Shown here piece by piece: positions 1 to 9,330 of a DNA stretch of 64,000 nucleotides. Location of the stretch: positions 62,001 through 126,000 of the forward strand of contig NZ_MLGE02000005.1 of NCBI RefSeq assembly GCF_001792775.2, in the 5' to 3' direction. The notes beneath the pieces are model-generated. The model did no database searches, was not told the DNA's origin, and saw nothing but the letters and a program-made list of their open reading frames with translations. Within the stretch, counting starts at the first letter, position 1, and each line of letters opens with the position of its first letter. The DNA is from Staphylococcus pseudintermedius (lineage in GTDB: Bacteria > Bacillota > Bacilli > Staphylococcales > Staphylococcaceae). The position numbers and the translations under genes are program-made.

Positions 1-254
1 GTCACCCAACATAGCCAGTACGCTTTTGCCCCTTCTACATCGACAGTCTCTTTATCACTAATCCATTTCACACCACGTTCTACTGCTGCACGTGCATGCA
101 TAGCACCAATGTCTATAAAGGCCTCTTGCGCTTCGATATCGATAAAAACGGGCGCAATATTATCGAGACTGATCGAACCAATATTTGTCCCTTTATGACC
201 ATCGAGTGGATCGTTCTTGATAATATTAAAGTTAAACCCTTTTTTCTCAACCAT
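1..254 (-). CDS. ywhD: YwhD family protein (partial, 3' end outside window)
   Basis: The reverse strand from ATG at 254 reads MVEKKGFNFNIIKNDPLDGH and stays open to the window edge. This N-terminus, with the following GTNIGSISLDNIAPVFID stretch, is what I know of the YwhD family, a conserved Firmicutes protein of unknown biochemical function. A GGAGG sits about 9 bases upstream of the ATG. The next gene upstream on the same strand is an HD-domain phosphohydrolase. Only about 84 codons are visible, so domain content beyond the start cannot be judged. Confidence 0.8.
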   Translation of the reverse strand, partial: MVEKKGFNFNIIKNDPLDGHKGTNIGSISLDNIAPVFIDIEAQEAFIDIGAMHARAAVERGVKWISDKETVDVEGAKAYWLCWV

Positions 255-331
255 CTCATAATACCTCCAAATCTTTTCATACTTGTTAAAATGTATCGTT
301 CAAGTTGTACATGTATTCAGCACTCAAACGG

Positions 332-1630
332 TTAATTCAGTTCATTTAATAAGTTAATGATTTTCCCTTTAAGCTCTGGGTCTTCAATTTTCATAATCAG
401 TTCTTTCGGGTAATACAATTTATAATCTTCACGTTTAATCCCCGTAATACTTGAAATAATTAACGATTGACTACTAATTTCACGGATGCCACCATTATTT
501 TGTAGTAAGTGGATCGGTTGTCGATTGGAACCTGGGCGATCGTAATCGTAAGGTAAATCGGAAAATGAATCACTCACAAAATAGTAATCCGGATCAATGC
601 CTGCTTGTTCAAATAAATCACGAAGCTCCGTAATCGTAATAATTGAGCCATCAAACGGTAAAAATTTAAATAAATCGCGATGAATAAAGCGGCGTGCCAA
701 ATCACTTAAAATCGGGTCGTCTTCATCAATCCAACGTTTCAAATAATACGTCACATCCGCTTCATCTAATTGGACGTATTCTTCAACAGTCGCACGATTT
801 TCGAAAAACGGCACAAAATCACGCGGTGGAATATTAAATTCATAACCTTGTTCGTACAAATATTTCGCACGTTTAAAACAATGATTCAAGACAACTTCAC
901 CACCACGGCTCACCGGATGGAAATAAATTTGCCAATACATTTGATAACGGCTCATAATAAAGTTTTCAACCGCATGCATCCCACTCTCTTTAATCAACAC
1001 TTCATCTGCAGAAGGGCGCATCAGCCGCAATATCCGTTCCATATCAAACGTACCATAAGACACCCCTGTAAAATATGCATCTCGTTGTAAATAATCCATA
1101 CGGTCCGCATCAATTTGTGACGAAATCATCGACACGACCAATGAATTGTGATGTGTTTTATTTATCACTTCTGCCACTTCAGCCGGAAATGTTTCACTCA
1201 CACGGCGCAATACCACATTCACTTCCGTATCGCCCATAATAATCGCTTGGGTATAGGCTTCGTGATCAGTATTAAAAATCTTTTCGAAACTATGTGAAAA
1301 CGGGCCGTGTCCTAAATCATGCAATAACGCCGCACACATCGCGAGTGGACGATCGGCATTATCCCACTCTGGGCGACCTTTAAACGTCTCATCAATCATG
1401 CGACGGACAATTTCGTACACACCGAGGGAATGACCGAAACGACTATGTTCAGCAGTGTGAAAAGCTAAATTCAATGTCCCGAGCTGTTTAATCCGACGCA
1501 ACCGTTGAAATTCTTTTGTTTTGATTAAATCCCAAATCAGCTGATCTTGAACGTGAATATAGCGATGAATGGGATCTTTGAACACTTTCTCTTCTGATAA
1601 CTTACGTGTAACATAAGCTGTTTCTGTCAA
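332..1630 (-). CDS. HD-domain phosphohydrolase (YwfO/dGTPase-like)
   Basis: This 432-residue protein has the HD-superfamily metal site: a first His in TAEHSRFGHS (about residue 60) and the HDLGHGPFSH motif (about residue 104), with a later Asp in SSQIDADRMDYL. The arrangement is that of dNTP triphosphohydrolase-like proteins such as B. subtilis YwfO, which probably hydrolyse dNTPs or related nucleotides; the substrate here is inference. Translation starts at a TTG (1630) preceded by AAGGAGG with 7-base spacing; no ATG fits as well. It lies upstream of ywhD on the same strand, and an acetyltransferase gene ends 22 bases before its start. Confidence 0.9.
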   Translation of the reverse strand: MTETAYVTRKLSEEKVFKDPIHRYIHVQDQLIWDLIKTKEFQRLRRIKQLGTLNLAFHTAEHSRFGHSLGVYEIVRRMIDETFKGRPEWDNADRPLAMCAALLHDLGHGPFSHSFEKIFNTDHEAYTQAIIMGDTEVNVVLRRVSETFPAEVAEVINKTHHNSLVVSMISSQIDADRMDYLQRDAYFTGVSYGTFDMERILRLMRPSADEVLIKESGMHAVENFIMSRYQMYWQIYFHPVSRGGEVVLNHCFKRAKYLYEQGYEFNIPPRDFVPFFENRATVEEYVQLDEADVTYYLKRWIDEDDPILSDLARRFIHRDLFKFLPFDGSIITITELRDLFEQAGIDPDYYFVSDSFSDLPYDYDRPGSNRQPIHLLQNNGGIREISSQSLIISSITGIKREDYKLYYPKELIMKIEDPELKGKIINLLNELN

Positions 1631-1652
1631 TCAAAACCCTCCTTGTTCGCAT

Positions 1653-2132
1653 TTAACTTAATGGCTTTTTCATGAGTGCGAGATTCATCGTTTCACCGTA
1701 CATCACATGTTCGTATGTACGAATGATTTCAAAGCCTTCTTGTTCATAAAATGCGACACCTTTTTCATTTTTTGTATCGACTTCTAAATAGACCGCATCA
1801 TATTGACCTTCATAATGTGCGAGGCCTTGTTCTAAAAGTAAGCGACCGTACCCTTTATTTTGAGAATGTGGGCGTACGTAATGCGCAGACAAATACAGCT
1901 CACTACCTTGAATAAAATTCGCAAAACCGACCACTTCTTGCCCTTCAATCGCAACCATGAATAATTGTTCTTCTAATCGTTTACGCAAATGCTCTTCGTT
2001 ATATGAAGCTGCGAGGAGTTCATTCACAGTTGAAGCTGCATAAATATTTAAGTACGTATTGTACCACGCTTTTGTCGCAACATCGCGGATACCTATTACA
2101 TCATCTGGTGTAGCAATTCTTACTTCATACAT
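1653..2132 (-). CDS. GNAT family N-acetyltransferase
   Basis: The 159-residue protein has the GNAT core: a beta-strand pair around residue 60, the acetyl-CoA pyrophosphate loop SQNKGYGRLLLEQG (about residues 90-103, fitting the Q/RxxGxG/A pattern) and the C-terminal GVAFYEQEGFEII segment typical of RimI-like enzymes. The acceptor substrate is unknown. It is on the same strand as the HD protein and probably shares its transcript. Confidence 0.85.
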   Translation of the reverse strand: MYEVRIATPDDVIGIRDVATKAWYNTYLNIYAASTVNELLAASYNEEHLRKRLEEQLFMVAIEGQEVVGFANFIQGSELYLSAHYVRPHSQNKGYGRLLLEQGLAHYEGQYDAVYLEVDTKNEKGVAFYEQEGFEIIRTYEHVMYGETMNLALMKKPLS

Positions 2133-2541
2133 TCCACATTTCGCTCCTTATTGCTTGCTAGAATACTTTTTATTATATCATAAATCAAGTCCTAAACAGC
2201 GCGTAAAATGCTTCAGATTGCAAGTGCTTTCAAGTCGTGTAGCATTGAATGTTGATACATAGTTCCACAACACCTGTATAGAAAATTGTCGCTACTTTAC
2301 TTTTCATTGCATTTTGCTTTTCATTATTAATGATTGTGGATATTTCATGCGCTTTTTAACTCAATTTGAATTTTTTTCAATTTCTTCATTATAGATTCTT
2401 TTTCCCTTAGCTCCAATTTTATATCCAGTCTGTTCATTTTTTGATGATTAAACGAGCCTTACGCATAAAAAAAGAGACGTGCCTTTTCAAAATTAAAGGG
2501 GCGTCTCTTTGCCTATGAATATATTGAATAAGTAATTGGGC
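2133..2541. other. Intergenic region, promoter side of the acetyltransferase
   Basis: This roughly 400-base stretch holds no convincing ORF. It should contain the promoter of the leftward acetyltransferase-HD-YwhD genes and, at its right end, the terminator of the DUF1450 gene. I see no other organised structure. Confidence 0.5.
2471..2510 (-). terminator. Rho-independent terminator
   Basis: AAAGAGACG pairs with CGTCTCTTT around an interrupted stem; A and T runs flank both sides. It lies just downstream of the leftward DUF1450 gene (its stop is at 2542) and could work in both directions. Confidence 0.75.
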
Positions 2542-2877
2542 TTATGCTTTACGATTTGCCAATTTCTCTTTTAATTTACGGTCTTGCTCTTCTTTCCGAC
2601 GCTTTCGCTCTTCATTACGCTTTCTCAAACGCTCTTCTTCTTCAGGATCGCGTGGCTTTTGAAGCTGCTTCTGAACTTTTTCCATCAACTCTTCTTCAGT
2701 CGTTGCAGCAAGTGGCCGGTTATTAACAAACGCAAATGTTTTACGTCGACCTGGTCCACAATATGATTGGCAACCTACTTCAATCTCAGCGTCTGGGTCT
2801 AGCTTTTTTAGTTTTTGTGTCAACGTTTTGAGATTCACCGCTTGGCAATCATCGCAAACCAAAAATTTATTTTTCAC
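2542..2877 (-). CDS. DUF1450 family protein with charged C-terminal tail
   Basis: The first 70 residues carry the DUF1450 (YuzB-like) pattern: CDDCQAVN near the N-terminus and [19 protein letters not shown], four cysteines suggesting a thioredoxin-like or metal-binding fold of unknown role. From about residue 76 the protein becomes an extremely charged Arg/Lys/Glu helix, an extension longer than in the usual 75-80 residue family members. The start is GTG at 2877 behind AGGTGG. It is followed by a strong terminator. Confidence 0.8.
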   Translation of the reverse strand: MKNKFLVCDDCQAVNLKTLTQKLKKLDPDAEIEVGCQSYCGPGRRKTFAFVNNRPLAATTEEELMEKVQKQLQKPRDPEEEERLRKRNEERKRRKEEQDRKLKEKLANRKA

Positions 2878-3060
2878 CTCGACGTCCCACCTCTCAATTT
2901 TTTAACTCTATTCATTTTACTCTTTTTTCTCAATTTTTCAAGGTAGAAATATTCAAATAGCACTACGACTTGTTAAAATACACACCCTTTTCCCGCAAAC
3001 CTCATTAGTCAATTGCCATAAATTTATGCTTCAAGTAGGTCGTGCTTGCCACACATCGAT

Positions 3061-3759
3061 GTTCAATACGTTCTCATCTATCTGTCATTGTACGCTTTTT
3101 GATGCATTACTAAAGGTAAACAAACGTCTGCTCCAAACATAGCGGTAGACGCTCACAGTAAATATAGTGCATATTACCAAGTGACTTCAACCCGCTTTTG
3201 TTCAGCCATCCTAATTTCATCAACTGCCGCACTCACCGCCAAACATTGTGTAGGGGCTAAACCTGCCAAAAGAAGCGGTAGAATATATCCAGGGCTTAAT
3301 GGAAACAAAAGGCCATTTGGTTATATGAATATTAGCACCTACACGCCACATCCAAATCCAAAGTATGATATTGCAATCATAAAAGGAACCGAAAGAGATC
3401 AAGATAGATTCTACAAATACTACATTAAAAAATTCACAACAACAGTTCGAGGTTATACCGATGATGAGTTGAGCGGTTTCGTTGGTGATGAAGTATACTC
3501 CTATGGTTACCCTAACAGGAAGCCAGCTCCCATAAAAGTACAATACCGTAGCGATGGCAATATTTATAAACATTTAAAAAGTCCAAAACCTTACCTTCTT
3601 ACGGACATGCCTGGTTATGACGGGCAATCAGGGTCGGGGGTCTTCAAAAAAGATGGCAGTTTTATAGGCATTATCATCACAAGAACAAAGGATAACAAAG
3701 CCAATACACTCCCTTTTACCGAAGATATTGCAAATTGGATTAATAAAAATGCGAAATAA
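3061..3759 (+). pseudogene. First copy of the serine protease array, 5' end degraded
   Basis: The open frame from 3103 encodes almost the whole mature protease: the HSKY segment, CSAILISS, catalytic His in TAKHC, Asp in KYDIAIIKG and Ser in GQSGSGVF. There is no ATG or signal peptide. A TGA at 3100-3102 cuts the frame, and the bases just upstream resemble a decayed copy of the siblings' signal-peptide codons. A GTG at 3181 could start translation, but the product would lack export and the first 20 mature residues. I infer a silent remnant of the protease family; the catalytic half is intact. Confidence 0.75.
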
Positions 3760-4122
3760 CACGCTGTTTTTTCTTTAAGTTGCTGGAACTCTCAGCACGA
3801 AGAGGTTGGAACTCGATGTCCAGCCTCTTAATTATGTAGTGGATAAGTTTAATGTGCATTTGGTGATATCCCGTCATCATTTTATGAATACTTTTTATTC
3901 AGTCGTCTCCCCGCTCAATTTTTCCGGAAAACAATTATTCAAATGCCTAAACTTATCTTTCAGACTATTTTTGAATATCACGCTCAGCATTACGTACATT
4001 ATCATCCACCTGTGATTTTGTGTTTTTAAATTAAGTCTTGAGGAAAAATGATATAACATAAAATAAACATAATATTTTATTCGTGTTAATATCTTTAATA
4101 TAATATAAAATAGGTGTATAAA
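3760..4122. other. Intergenic region between protease copies 1 and 2
   Basis: It contains the terminator at 3800-3830 and then AT-rich sequence with the promoter and leader of the next protease. A 69-codon frame inside it has no ribosome binding site and no recognisable similarity, so I leave it out. Confidence 0.5.
3800..3830 (+). terminator. Rho-independent terminator after protease copy 1
   Basis: AAGAGGTTGGA pairs with TCCAGCCTCTT (one G-U) around an 8-base loop. Decayed relatives of this hairpin lie after other copies, and an intact one follows the last copy. Confidence 0.7.
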
Positions 4123-4878
4123 ATGAAAAAGTTACAGTTACTTCTCTCATTGCCTTTAGCCTACCTTATTACGCCTGTAGATGCTGTTTATGGCAAAGAA
4201 ACTGGAATGAACTCAGATGCAGTTTCTAAGCCCCACCAAGACATGGTTCCAGATACGGTTAAAGACTCTCATAGTAAATATGCTGCAAAATTCAAAATGA
4301 AGGATGGACACGTTTGTACAGCGATTTTAATTTCATCCACAGCGGCATTAACCGCGAGACATTGTGCAGGGACTGAACGACAAAAATATGTCGGTACAAT
4401 ATATCCTGGCGCTTCGGGAACAAAAACGCCTTTTGGCTATATGAATATTAGTGAATACATTCCACATCCGAATCAAGATCTATTTAAAAAGTATGATATA
4501 GCACTACTAAAAGGAACCGAAAGAGATCAGGATAAGTTCTACAAATATTACATTAGAAAATTCAAAACGTCAGTGACAGGTTATACAGATGATCAATTTC
4601 AGAAATTCAGCGGTAAAGAAATATACTCTTATGGCTATCCTTACAAAGGAAGCGATTTTTATCAATACCGGAGTGACGGTTCAATTACGAGATATGTTGA
4701 GCGCTTTAAATCTATTCAAACAGATTTACCAACTGTTGTAGGTCAATCTGGGTCTGGGGTTTTCACAAAAAATGGTGAATTTATTGGAATAGTTATTGAA
4801 AGTACTACTGACCGCAAAGGGATTGTACTCCCTTTTACTCAAGAAATTGCAGATTGGATTAACGCAAACGCGAATTAA
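4123..4878 (+). CDS. Secreted chymotrypsin-fold serine protease, copy 2
   Basis: The preprotein is 251 residues from ATG 4123, with AGGTG upstream; an upstream GTG at 4114 overlaps that ribosome site. A Sec signal peptide (MKKLQLLLSLPLAYLI, cleavage near the VYG/KET region) precedes a linker longer than in the siblings. The catalytic triad is visible as His in TARHCAG, Asp in KYDIALLKG and Ser in GQSGSGVF, with the two Cys flanking the His region (VCTAIL and RHC) that form the classical chymotrypsin disulfide. It is the most divergent intact member of the array. The substrate is unknown. Confidence 0.88.
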   Translation: MKKLQLLLSLPLAYLITPVDAVYGKETGMNSDAVSKPHQDMVPDTVKDSHSKYAAKFKMKDGHVCTAILISSTAALTARHCAGTERQKYVGTIYPGASGTKTPFGYMNISEYIPHPNQDLFKKYDIALLKGTERDQDKFYKYYIRKFKTSVTGYTDDQFQKFSGKEIYSYGYPYKGSDFYQYRSDGSITRYVERFKSIQTDLPTVVGQSGSGVFTKNGEFIGIVIESTTDRKGIVLPFTQEIADWINANAN

Positions 4879-5085
4879 GAACTTGCTTCTTCATCAATTT
4901 CTCTATCTCTTTGATTACGCATACTAAAAAATAAAAGCTCGTGCATGATTTCCAACCTCTTATTTTTGTTATGACTTAACTACAATAAAAAGTTCGGGTT
5001 ATTCATCCTAACACCACTCTTTTTATTTCATAACTTCATAAGATTATTTATATATTCAATCATATCTAATTAAAGGAGTGATAAT

Positions 5086-5796
5086 ATGAAGAAATTACGA
5101 TTAATAACATTACTGTCTCTCGTATGCTTTATCTTTTTGCCTGTCAATACTGCTTTTGCCCAGAAAGGAACACAAGTCGTTGTCTCAGATACAGTCAAAG
5201 ACCCCCACAGTAGATATACTGCAAAATATGAATCTGGTACACATCAACATTGTACTGCTATACTCATTTCGTCAACTGTCGCATTAACTGCTAAACATTG
5301 TGGTGGAAATAATCGCAAATCTTTTAATGGGACAATTTATCCAGGAGAGTCTGGGTTAAGTACGCCATTCGGCTATATGAATATCAGTACCTATATTCCT
5401 AACCCAGACTATGACATCGCAATATTGAAAGGGACTAAACAAGACCAAAGTCGAGCTTACCAATACTATATTAAAAATTTCAGTACAAAAGTTAGCGGTT
5501 TCACAGATGCCGAATTCGATGGTTTCGTAAACCGAGAGGCATACTCTTATGGGTATCCTTACAAATTCAGCGGTTATAAGCAATACCGTAGCGACGGTCA
5601 AGTTACTTTTCATCAAAAAAATCCCGCTCTTCTTCGTACGACTTTGCCTACTCATGAGGGACAATCGGGATCAGGTGTGTTTTTAAAAAATGGTGAATTA
5701 ACCGGAATTCTTATCACTAGAACACAAAACTACGAAGGAAATATCCTCCCTTTTACAAAAGGAATTGCAGAATGGGTTAACAAAAACGCAAATTAA
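5086..5796 (+). CDS. Secreted chymotrypsin-fold serine protease, copy 3
   Basis: This 236-residue preprotein has a signal peptide (residues 1-25, ending NTAFA) and a mature enzyme of about 211 residues. The triad is His71 (TAKHC), Asp110 (PDYDIAIL) and Ser194 (EGQSGSG). Cys56 and Cys72 match the Cys42-Cys58 pair of trypsin, which V8 and Spl proteases lack. The residue aligned with the V8 His that recognises P1 Glu is Leu (GILIT), so glutamyl specificity is unlikely. AAAGGAGTG precedes the ATG. Each copy has its own leader region, suggesting separate promoters. Confidence 0.9.
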   Translation: MKKLRLITLLSLVCFIFLPVNTAFAQKGTQVVVSDTVKDPHSRYTAKYESGTHQHCTAILISSTVALTAKHCGGNNRKSFNGTIYPGESGLSTPFGYMNISTYIPNPDYDIAILKGTKQDQSRAYQYYIKNFSTKVSGFTDAEFDGFVNREAYSYGYPYKFSGYKQYRSDGQVTFHQKNPALLRTTLPTHEGQSGSGVFLKNGELTGILITRTQNYEGNILPFTKGIAEWVNKNAN

Positions 5797-6015
5797 GCTT
5801 TACTGTAGACAAGTTCACTGTCTTTATTTTCACATCAAAGAGGCTCACAGTTAATTTTCAACTATTGAATGATGTCACGACTTTAATACAACATGTAATA
5901 CGCACCGTACATTGCTATTTAACATATTTACACACAGCTGTAACTTTGTCCTTATTATTTCATAACTTCACTGAATTATTATTTCATCAAAAGATATCAT
6001 TAAAGGAGTCACAAC

Positions 6016-6723
6016 ATGAAAAAATTACAATTGCTACTTTTATTGTCCTTAGCTTGCTTTGTCCTTTTACCTGTCGATACTGCTTTTGCCAAAAAAGGTA
6101 CACAAGAAGTCGTCTCTGATACAGTTGCAGATCCTCACAGTAAATATACCGCCAAATACGAGTCTGGTACTCGTCGTGTTTGTACAGCCATTCTCATTTC
6201 TTCAACTGCCGCAGTGACTGCTAAACATTGTGGAGGAACTCAACGCTTATCACCCGCTGGCACGATATATCCAGGCGCATCAGGACCACTTATGCCTTTT
6301 GGTTATATGAATATTAGGAACTACATTCCACATCCAACGCAAGATATTGCAGTAATCAAAGGAATTTCAAGAGATCAAAGTAAAGCCTATCAATACTATA
6401 TTAGACCATTCACTACACAAGTTACTGGTTATTCTGATGACGCATTAAGAGGTTTTGTTGGTCAAGAAGTATATTCTTATGGCTACCCTTACAGAGATGG
6501 TGTTTTTAGGCAATATCGAAGTGATGGCATTATTAAATTTTATGTTAAACCTCCTCTTCTTGTTACGGATATGCCTGCTCTTGGAGGACAATCGGGGTCG
6601 GGCGTTTTCAAGAAAGATGGACAATTTGTCGGCATTATCATTGGAAGAAGGAGTGATGGCGAAGCAAATGTACTCCCTTTTACTCAAGAAATTGCAGAAT
6701 GGGTTAACAAAAACGCAAATTAA
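6016..6723 (+). CDS. Secreted chymotrypsin-fold serine protease, copy 4
   Basis: A 235-residue preprotein with signal peptide ending DTAFA, triad His (TAKHC), Asp (TQDIAVIKG) and Ser (GGQSGSG), and the conserved Cys pair. It differs from its neighbours around the substrate pocket: MPALGGQSG replaces the LPTxEGQSG found in copies 3, 5 and 6, and the tail reads GIIIGRRSDG instead of ITRTQxYEG. This points to altered specificity within the array. The ribosome site AAAGGAGTC precedes the ATG. Confidence 0.9.
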   Translation: MKKLQLLLLLSLACFVLLPVDTAFAKKGTQEVVSDTVADPHSKYTAKYESGTRRVCTAILISSTAAVTAKHCGGTQRLSPAGTIYPGASGPLMPFGYMNIRNYIPHPTQDIAVIKGISRDQSKAYQYYIRPFTTQVTGYSDDALRGFVGQEVYSYGYPYRDGVFRQYRSDGIIKFYVKPPLLVTDMPALGGQSGSGVFKKDGQFVGIIIGRRSDGEANVLPFTQEIAEWVNKNAN

Positions 6724-6945
6724 GGTTGCTGTAATCGTGTAATCTTCCTATTCTTTATCATTCATGCCAAAGAGACTGGTACATCACCCTATCCTCTTAC
6801 TTTTGTTATAACTTAAATGTAAAAAAATTGCGTCATTCACCATCGCACGCTTTTCATTTTATAGCTCCACAGGATTGTTATTTCATAAAATTTTAAGGTG
6901 ATTCTTTTAATATATTAAATAATCAAATATTAAAGGAGTGATAAC

Positions 6946-7665
6946 ATGAAAAAATCATGCTCGATACTATTAATGTCACTAGTATGCTTTTTCTTCTTCC
7001 CTATTGATGCTACTTATGCTAAAGGAACACAAGTCCTTGTACCAGATACAGTTGCTGATCCTCACAGTAAATATACTGCAAGATACGAATCTGGCACGCA
7101 TAAACAATGTACCGCCATTCTCATTTCTTCCAGTGTCGTATTAACTGCTAAACATTGCGGCGGAGATCACCCCACGACATATAACGGGACGATTTATCCA
7201 GGTGAATCAGGGTTGAGCACACCTTTTGGCTATATGAATATCAGTACCTATATTCCTAACCCAGACTATGACATTGCAATATTAAAAGGGACTGAACAAG
7301 ACAAAACTAATGCTTATAAATACTATATTAAACCGTTCAAAACGCCAGTGACAGCATTCTCAGATGAAACACTAAGTTCCTTCATTGGCCAAGATGTTTA
7401 TTCCTATGGTTATCCATCCAAGTATGGCGGATACAAACAATACCGTAGCGATGGCAAAATGAATTTTTACGAAAAAAATAACAAACTTTTTCTGACATCA
7501 CTACCTACTTTTGAAGGACAATCTGGATCCGGCGTTTTCAAAAAAGATGGTCAATTTGTTGGACTTCTCATTACAAGAACACAAGACTATGAAGGAAACT
7601 TTCTTCCTTTCACTCAAGAAGTTGCAGACTGGGTTAACACAAACAGTAACGGGCCTGTATCGTAG
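6946..7665 (+). CDS. Secreted chymotrypsin-fold serine protease, copy 5
   Basis: A 239-residue preprotein with a hydrophobic signal peptide (LLMSLVCFFFFPIDATYA) and the triad His (TAKHC), Asp (PDYDIAIL) and Ser (EGQSGSG). Its C-terminus carries an extra GPVS tail after the NTNSN that ends the family domain. It is very close to copies 3 and 6 in the mature part, consistent with recent tandem duplication. AAAGGAGTG precedes the ATG by the usual distance. Confidence 0.9.
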   Translation: MKKSCSILLMSLVCFFFFPIDATYAKGTQVLVPDTVADPHSKYTARYESGTHKQCTAILISSSVVLTAKHCGGDHPTTYNGTIYPGESGLSTPFGYMNISTYIPNPDYDIAILKGTEQDKTNAYKYYIKPFKTPVTAFSDETLSSFIGQDVYSYGYPSKYGGYKQYRSDGKMNFYEKNNKLFLTSLPTFEGQSGSGVFKKDGQFVGLLITRTQDYEGNFLPFTQEVADWVNTNSNGPVS

Positions 7666-7870
7666 ATGGATGATTTCTCAACGTTAAGCTTCAAGTCTCA
7701 GCGTCTCATCTATGAATAGCGCCCTTGGACGGGTGTGATGACTTCAATATCGAAAGTGGTGAGTGCTGTGCAACACAATTCAACTTGTTATACTTCGTTA
7801 CAACTTTGTCCTTATAATTTCATATCTTCCTGAATAATTATTCCATAAAAACAATTAGAGGAGTGACAAA

Positions 7871-8581
7871 ATGAAAAAATTACAATTGCTACTTTTATTG
7901 TCCTTAGCTTGCTTTATCCTTTCCCCTGTTGACGCTGCTTTTGCCAAAAAAGGAACACAAGTCATCGTCCCTGATACAGTCGCAGATCCTCACAGTAAAT
8001 ATACCGCCAAATACGAGTCTGCAGATCACTCGCATTGTACTGCCATACTGATTTCATCAACTGTTGCATTAACCGCTAAACATTGTGGCGGGAATCATCC
8101 TACAACATACAATGGGACGATTTATCCAGGCGAGTCAGGATTAAAAACACCTTTTGGTTATATGAATATTAGCACTTACATTCCAAACTCGAAATATGAT
8201 ATCGCCATATTGAAAGGGACTGAGAAAGACCAAAGTAAAGACTATCATTACTATATTAAACCATTCAAGACAGCTGTTACAGGTTTCACAGATGACACGC
8301 TTGACAGTTTCGTCGGCCTTGAAACATACTCTTATGGTTACCCGTATAAATTTAGCGGTTATAAGCAATATCGCAGTGATGGTGAAATAAGTTTTTATCA
8401 AAACACCGAGCCTATCCTTCGTACAACATTACCCACTCATGAAGGCCAATCAGGATCGGGTGCTTTCTTAAAAGATGGTCGATTTGTAGGAATTATCATC
8501 ACAAGAACACAAGACTACGAAGGGAACGTCCTTCCTTTCAACCAAGAAATTGCAGATTGGGTTAACAAAAACGCAAATTAG
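7871..8581 (+). CDS. Secreted chymotrypsin-fold serine protease, copy 6
   Basis: A 236-residue preprotein whose signal peptide is nearly the same as that of copy 4 (MKKLQLLLLLSLACF) while its mature part resembles copies 3 and 5, which suggests recombination between copies. The triad is His (TAKHC), Asp (SKYDIAIL) and Ser (EGQSGSGAF), with both Cys of the conserved pair. It ends the array and is followed by the best-preserved terminator of the cluster. Confidence 0.9.
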   Translation: MKKLQLLLLLSLACFILSPVDAAFAKKGTQVIVPDTVADPHSKYTAKYESADHSHCTAILISSTVALTAKHCGGNHPTTYNGTIYPGESGLKTPFGYMNISTYIPNSKYDIAILKGTEKDQSKDYHYYIKPFKTAVTGFTDDTLDSFVGLETYSYGYPYKFSGYKQYRSDGEISFYQNTEPILRTTLPTHEGQSGSGAFLKDGRFVGIIITRTQDYEGNVLPFNQEIADWVNKNAN

Positions 8582-8622
8582 GACTTCACCGTTTCACTTG
8601 TCCCTTAATACTCATGGCAAAA

Positions 8623-8652
8623 AAGAGGCTGATGCATCACAATCAGCCTCTT
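8623..8652 (+). terminator. Terminator at the end of the protease array
   Basis: AAGAGGCTGAT and ATCAGCCTCTT form an 11-bp perfect stem around GCATCACA. Confidence 0.8.
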
Positions 8653-8724
8653 CGTTATGGGGTCAACTGTAAATTAAAACAATGTGCCCTACTATTTTAC
8701 ACATAGAAAAGATGAATGTTTTCC

Positions 8725-9330
8725 TTATACAATAAGCTCTTTCAATTTCTTTTTGAATTGATGATACACGACAAATAGCGGTATCAATAAAATGAAATAA
8801 AGGTAGTATCCTAAAAAGCGCATTACCGCAAATGGGAACTCAAACAAGTATGCACGCCAAAACTGTGCACCTTCCATGTCCCACAAACCCGGCGTTAAAA
8901 AAATGTCTCTACTGTAATGATTTTGCGTCAAGTTCGTCACGAATAATGCGAAATATACTAAAAGCAAAGCATCCAAAAATTTCAGCCAGCGTTTGTAATA
9001 ATTGCTTAAAGACTCTCGATCAGAAAACAACACTTCTGTCTCGTCCCCTGCCTTCATCCAATATTGTTTCGTACAACCGCCGCGGTACCCATGTACGTGC
9101 TCCCAACCAAATGATTCGTATAAAGCAAGATAATCATTCATTTTTTGGCGGCTATAAATTTCTTGATAATCTAAGCGTACGATATGCGATTCATTGGTCT
9201 TTTCGAAATAATAATTGCCAAAAAATGACACTCTGGTTAAACGATAGCCTTGTTGAAGTTGATCATTAAGCCATCGTTCTTCTTTGAGGGGATCAAAAAA
9301 ACATTTCCACTTTTTATAACGTACTTTCAT
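8725..9330 (-). CDS. DUF2812 membrane protein
   Basis: The N-terminal half carries the DUF2812 pattern (FFDPLKEERWLNDQLQQGYRL and a WEHVHGYRGGCTKQYW segment). The C-terminal half has two predicted membrane segments (about residues 117-133 and 168-190). DUF2812 genes commonly pair with PadR regulators, as here: its ATG lies inside the last codons of the PadR gene, so the two are translationally coupled. The function is unknown; a link to envelope stress is possible but not shown. Confidence 0.8.
   Translation of the reverse strand: MKVRYKKWKCFFDPLKEERWLNDQLQQGYRLTRVSFFGNYYFEKTNESHIVRLDYQEIYSRQKMNDYLALYESFGWEHVHGYRGGCTKQYWMKAGDETEVLFSDRESLSNYYKRWLKFLDALLLVYFALFVTNLTQNHYSRDIFLTPGLWDMEGAQFWRAYLFEFPFAVMRFLGYYLYFILLIPLFVVYHQFKKKLKELIV

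Noticed and set aside
2059..2262. 67-codon forward frame opposite the start of the acetyltransferase
   Set aside because: It is antisense to a clear GNAT gene and has no ribosome site.
3806..4015. 69-codon forward frame between protease copies 1 and 2
   Set aside because: It starts inside the terminator, has no ribosome site and no similarity to the proteases or any family I know.
3181..8581. Assignment of the protease array as splA-F
   Set aside because: Spl proteases have TNKHI and PGNSGSP and no cysteine pair; these have TAKHC and GQSGSG with two cysteines. They are a different family even though the tandem layout is similar.
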